Shown here one piece after another: positions 62,316 through 64,000 of a stretch of DNA of 64,000 nucleotides; positions within the stretch are counted from its first letter, which is position 1; the number at the start of each line of letters is the position of its first letter. The DNA is taken from assembly GCA_964458575.1 (NCBI GenBank), contig CAYWMD010000029.1, positions 13,297 to 77,296 of the forward strand, given 5' to 3'. The notes beneath the pieces are model-generated. The model saw nothing but the letters and a program-made list of their open reading frames with translations, was not told where the DNA came from and did not search any database. This DNA is from CAYWMD01 sp964458575. GTDB taxonomy: Bacteria; Verrucomicrobiota; Verrucomicrobiia; Limisphaerales; JADLHS01. A program made the position numbers and the translations under genes.

Positions 62316-63038
62316 ATGAATGAAGCACGATCATCGCGTGCAACGGGAAAAACCCAGATGATTTCCGTGATTACAGGATTGATTGCCGGCGCCGTGCATG
62401 TGGCCACGGGGCCGGACCATTTGACCGCCGTGGCGCCGTTTGCCGTGCGGCGTCCGCGCCGCGCGTGGCTGCCGGGCGTGCGCTGGGGTTTGGGTCATTC
62501 AGCGGGCGTGGGACTCGTTGGCCTGCTATCGCTCTGGCTGCGGAAGTTGATTCCGGTGGACCTGCTTTCCTCCTGGGGCGAACGACTCGTGGGCCTGACA
62601 CTGTGCGGCATCGGCCTTTGGGCGTTGCGGCGCACATTCAAGCATGACGTCCACGCGCACGAACACGAGCACGACGGCGACCAACAACACGTTCACTTTC
62701 ACGTTCATCAACAACACGAGGATCACGGCGGCGCGGGGACGCATCTGCACGCGCACGCCGCGTTCGGCATTGGCACGTTGCACGGCTTGGCGGGAAGCGC
62801 GCATTTTTTGGGCGTGCTGCCGGCGTTGGCGTTTCCCACGCGCGCGGGGGCAATCGCGTATCTCATCGCTTTCGGTGCGGGAACGGTTTGGGCAATGGCC
62901 AATTTTTCCTGGGGTATGGGTTGGCTGGCGACGCGCTTCGTCAATCGCGGTTTGAAAATTTACCGTGGCTTGATGACTGCGTGCGCGGTCGCCGCGATGG
63001 GGGTGGGCTGTTTCTGGCTGGCCACAAGCTGGCGGTAG
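62316..63038 (+). CDS. ureH: UreH-like nickel permease with His-rich loop
   Basis: 240 residues from the ATG at 62316; the ATG at 62358 (M-I-S-V-I-T-G-L-I-A-G) fits related proteins better and is a serious alternative. Six hydrophobic segments. The first carries HVATGPDHLTAV, comparable to the H-x4-D-H metal motif of NiCoT/UreH proteins, followed by GLGHSAGVG. A long loop at ~110-148 holds about 15 His plus Asp/Glu (H-A-H-E-H-E-H-D and H-V-H-F-H-V-H), a likely nickel store or gate. It completes the Ni/Co permease group. Confidence 0.82.
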   Translation: MNEARSSRATGKTQMISVITGLIAGAVHVATGPDHLTAVAPFAVRRPRRAWLPGVRWGLGHSAGVGLVGLLSLWLRKLIPVDLLSSWGERLVGLTLCGIGLWALRRTFKHDVHAHEHEHDGDQQHVHFHVHQQHEDHGGAGTHLHAHAAFGIGTLHGLAGSAHFLGVLPALAFPTRAGAIAYLIAFGAGTVWAMANFSWGMGWLATRFVNRGLKIYRGLMTACAVAAMGVGCFWLATSWR

Positions 63039-63098
63039 CGGTCGCTTTGTGTCGCTGCCGATTTATCAAATCGGCCGCCACTGGTCTTTGCGCCGTCT

Positions 63099-63116
63099 GC
63101 GGGTTGGGAAACCCGC
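63099..63116. repeat. Palindrome GCGGGTT-ggga-AACCCGC
   Basis: A perfect 7-bp stem in the spacer after the UreH-like gene; another member of the same palindrome family. Confidence 0.6.
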
Positions 63117-63198
63117 GATACGGCACACTTGGAAGTCGGCGCTGCTTTGGTTGTGGCTTCGCGGCGCGGGCATTTCCCGCAAGAGACAATCGCCGCTA

Positions 63199-63690
63199 TT
63201 ACTTCCCCTGCGACTTCTGAACCAATTCGTTGTAACGCGCCACCACGTCGTTGTGGTTGGTTGCGAGACGATTGAACTTCTCGATGGAATCGTTCAGCCG
63301 CCCGGCAAATTCCGTGATGCGCGCGTTGGCTTCGTTGATTTGCGCGTCGCGTTCGGCCACGGCGTTGGCCCAGTTGGTGACGCTTTCCCGGAGTTGGTCG
63401 CGTTGGAGGAGCAACTGGCTGTTCTCCTTCTCCGCGTCGCGCAGTTTCTTTTGCGTTTCGCCCGACTCCTCGTGCGCGCGGGAGAATTGTTCCTTGAACC
63501 GGGCCAGATCGTCGGTCAAACCGCGAATGGTCCGGTCCTGCTCCGACATTTTTTGCTCCTGCGTCTGCCGGATTTTTTCCAGCCGGTTCACGTCCAGGTT
63601 CAGGCGCCGGTCGTTGCGCCATTGCACCACGCACAGAACCACCAGGGCCAGCACGCCGAATAAATTCACGAACTGCAAACGGCGGTTCAT
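63199..63690 (-). CDS. Membrane-anchored coiled-coil protein
   Basis: 163 residues. One N-terminal hydrophobic helix (F-V-N-L-F-G-V-L-A-L-V-V-L-C-V-V) followed by a long predicted coiled coil (residues ~28-155) rich in Glu, Gln, Arg and Asn. Its start overlaps the end of the exbD gene (ATGA at 63687-63690), so it is cotranscribed with a TonB/Tol energising component and could act as its periplasmic partner. No family name. Confidence 0.75.
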   Translation of the reverse strand: MNRRLQFVNLFGVLALVVLCVVQWRNDRRLNLDVNRLEKIRQTQEQKMSEQDRTIRGLTDDLARFKEQFSRAHEESGETQKKLRDAEKENSQLLLQRDQLRESVTNWANAVAERDAQINEANARITEFAGRLNDSIEKFNRLATNHNDVVARYNELVQKSQGK

Positions 63691-64000
63691 GGCGCGGCCG
63701 GCTCGCGGATTTCAAACGCCACCTTCTGGATGCCCGTGGCGCGCACGACGTCCAACACGTGAATCACGTCGCCGTGGCGCGCGTCCTTGTCGCCGCTGAT
63801 GAATACGCGGACGTTGTTGTTGGTGCGCTGGCTGGCGGCCAGTTGCGTCGCCAGTTCATTCAGGCCGACCGGCTGCTTGTCGCAAAAAACCATGCCGGCC
63901 TTGTCCACCGAGAGACTGACGAAGTCATTTTTTGTTTCCAACGTGGCCGTGGTGGCGGTGGGCAGGTTTACCTTCACGCTTTTGAGGTTCACCATGCTCA
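63687..64000 (-). CDS. exbD: ExbD/TolR-type protein, 5' end cut by window
   Basis: The visible 104 codons are the C-terminal periplasmic part of ExbD/TolR: V-K-V-N-L-P-T-A near the start, S-L-S-V-D-K-A-G, V-R-V-F-I-S-G-D-K-D-A-R-H-G-D-V-I-H-V-L-D-V-V-R, and G-I-Q-K-V-A-F-E. The Met at 63995 is probably internal, because the family's single membrane helix and its Asp should come before it, beyond base 64000. ExbD works with ExbB and TonB to energise outer-membrane uptake, consistent with the metal/cofactor genes to its left. Confidence 0.85.
   Translation of the reverse strand, partial: SMVNLKSVKVNLPTATTATLETKNDFVSLSVDKAGMVFCDKQPVGLNELATQLAASQRTNNNVRVFISGDKDARHGDVIHVLDVVRATGIQKVAFEIREPAAP

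Overview
The window is about 64 kb of GC-rich DNA from a Gram-negative-type bacterium. It is most likely a verrucomicrobium of the Pedosphaera/Limisphaerales kind; this is inferred from gene style, and no marker gene is present. Pointers are several isolated pseudopilin genes with the FTLIELLVVIAII leader and H-X9-DG ending, long secreted proteins with autotransporter-associated beta-strand repeats, a Tat-exported Gfo/Idh oxidoreductase, a NamZ-type lipoprotein, OprB porin, LolCD and ExbD, and many ATGA/GTGA stop-start overlaps.

Layout. 1-8.3 kb: TPR protein (5' cut), PilT-like ATPase, rhomboid protease, ApbE, Tat oxidoreductase, methyltransferase, LolD and LolC/E. 8.4-10.1 kb: a three-gene operon of small membrane/coiled-coil/TPR proteins. 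10.1-12.6 kb: a cobalamin riboswitch upstream of a secreted protein and a pseudopilin whose 5' end carries an octamer repeat. 12.8-31.6 kb: a long minus-strand run. In transcription order it holds a sensor kinase and two response regulators, a phosphofructokinase homologue lacking the usual active-site residues, a glycyl-radical activating enzyme, a glycyl radical enzyme, DUF2934, an SDR, a BASS-type symporter and a Zn-dependent dehydrogenase. An aquaporin, OprB porin, GH13 and GH63 follow, and the run ends in broken FUSC and ion-channel genes. It looks like a regulated anaerobic/stress metabolic island.

31.8-42.1 kb: tRNA-Leu(CAA), a beta-lactamase-like protein, a sirtuin, a ModF-like double ABC ATPase, a PQQ-type sugar dehydrogenase, a membrane TPR protein and a ceramidase-LamG fusion. 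42.4-49.2 kb: three tandem beta-strand-repeat surface proteins that are mosaics of one another; two share an identical 216-nt promoter/leader/start block. 49.3-51.6 kb: NamZ and GalE.

51.6-64 kb is a nickel/cobalt-flavoured region: NikR, a small Cys-containing membrane protein, two further secreted-protein/pseudopilin pairs, a nucleoside hydrolase-FmdE-like fusion, two HupE/UreJ permeases and a His-rich UreH-like permease. It also contains a large VWA protein, and an ExbD-type gene runs off the right edge.

The most interesting pattern is that secreted-protein + pseudopilin pairs occur three times, one under a cobalamin riboswitch and two among nickel/cobalt genes. The secreted partners share a short C-terminal tail ending in F-[YF]-R. 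This suggests an uncharacterised surface system for capturing cofactors or metals.
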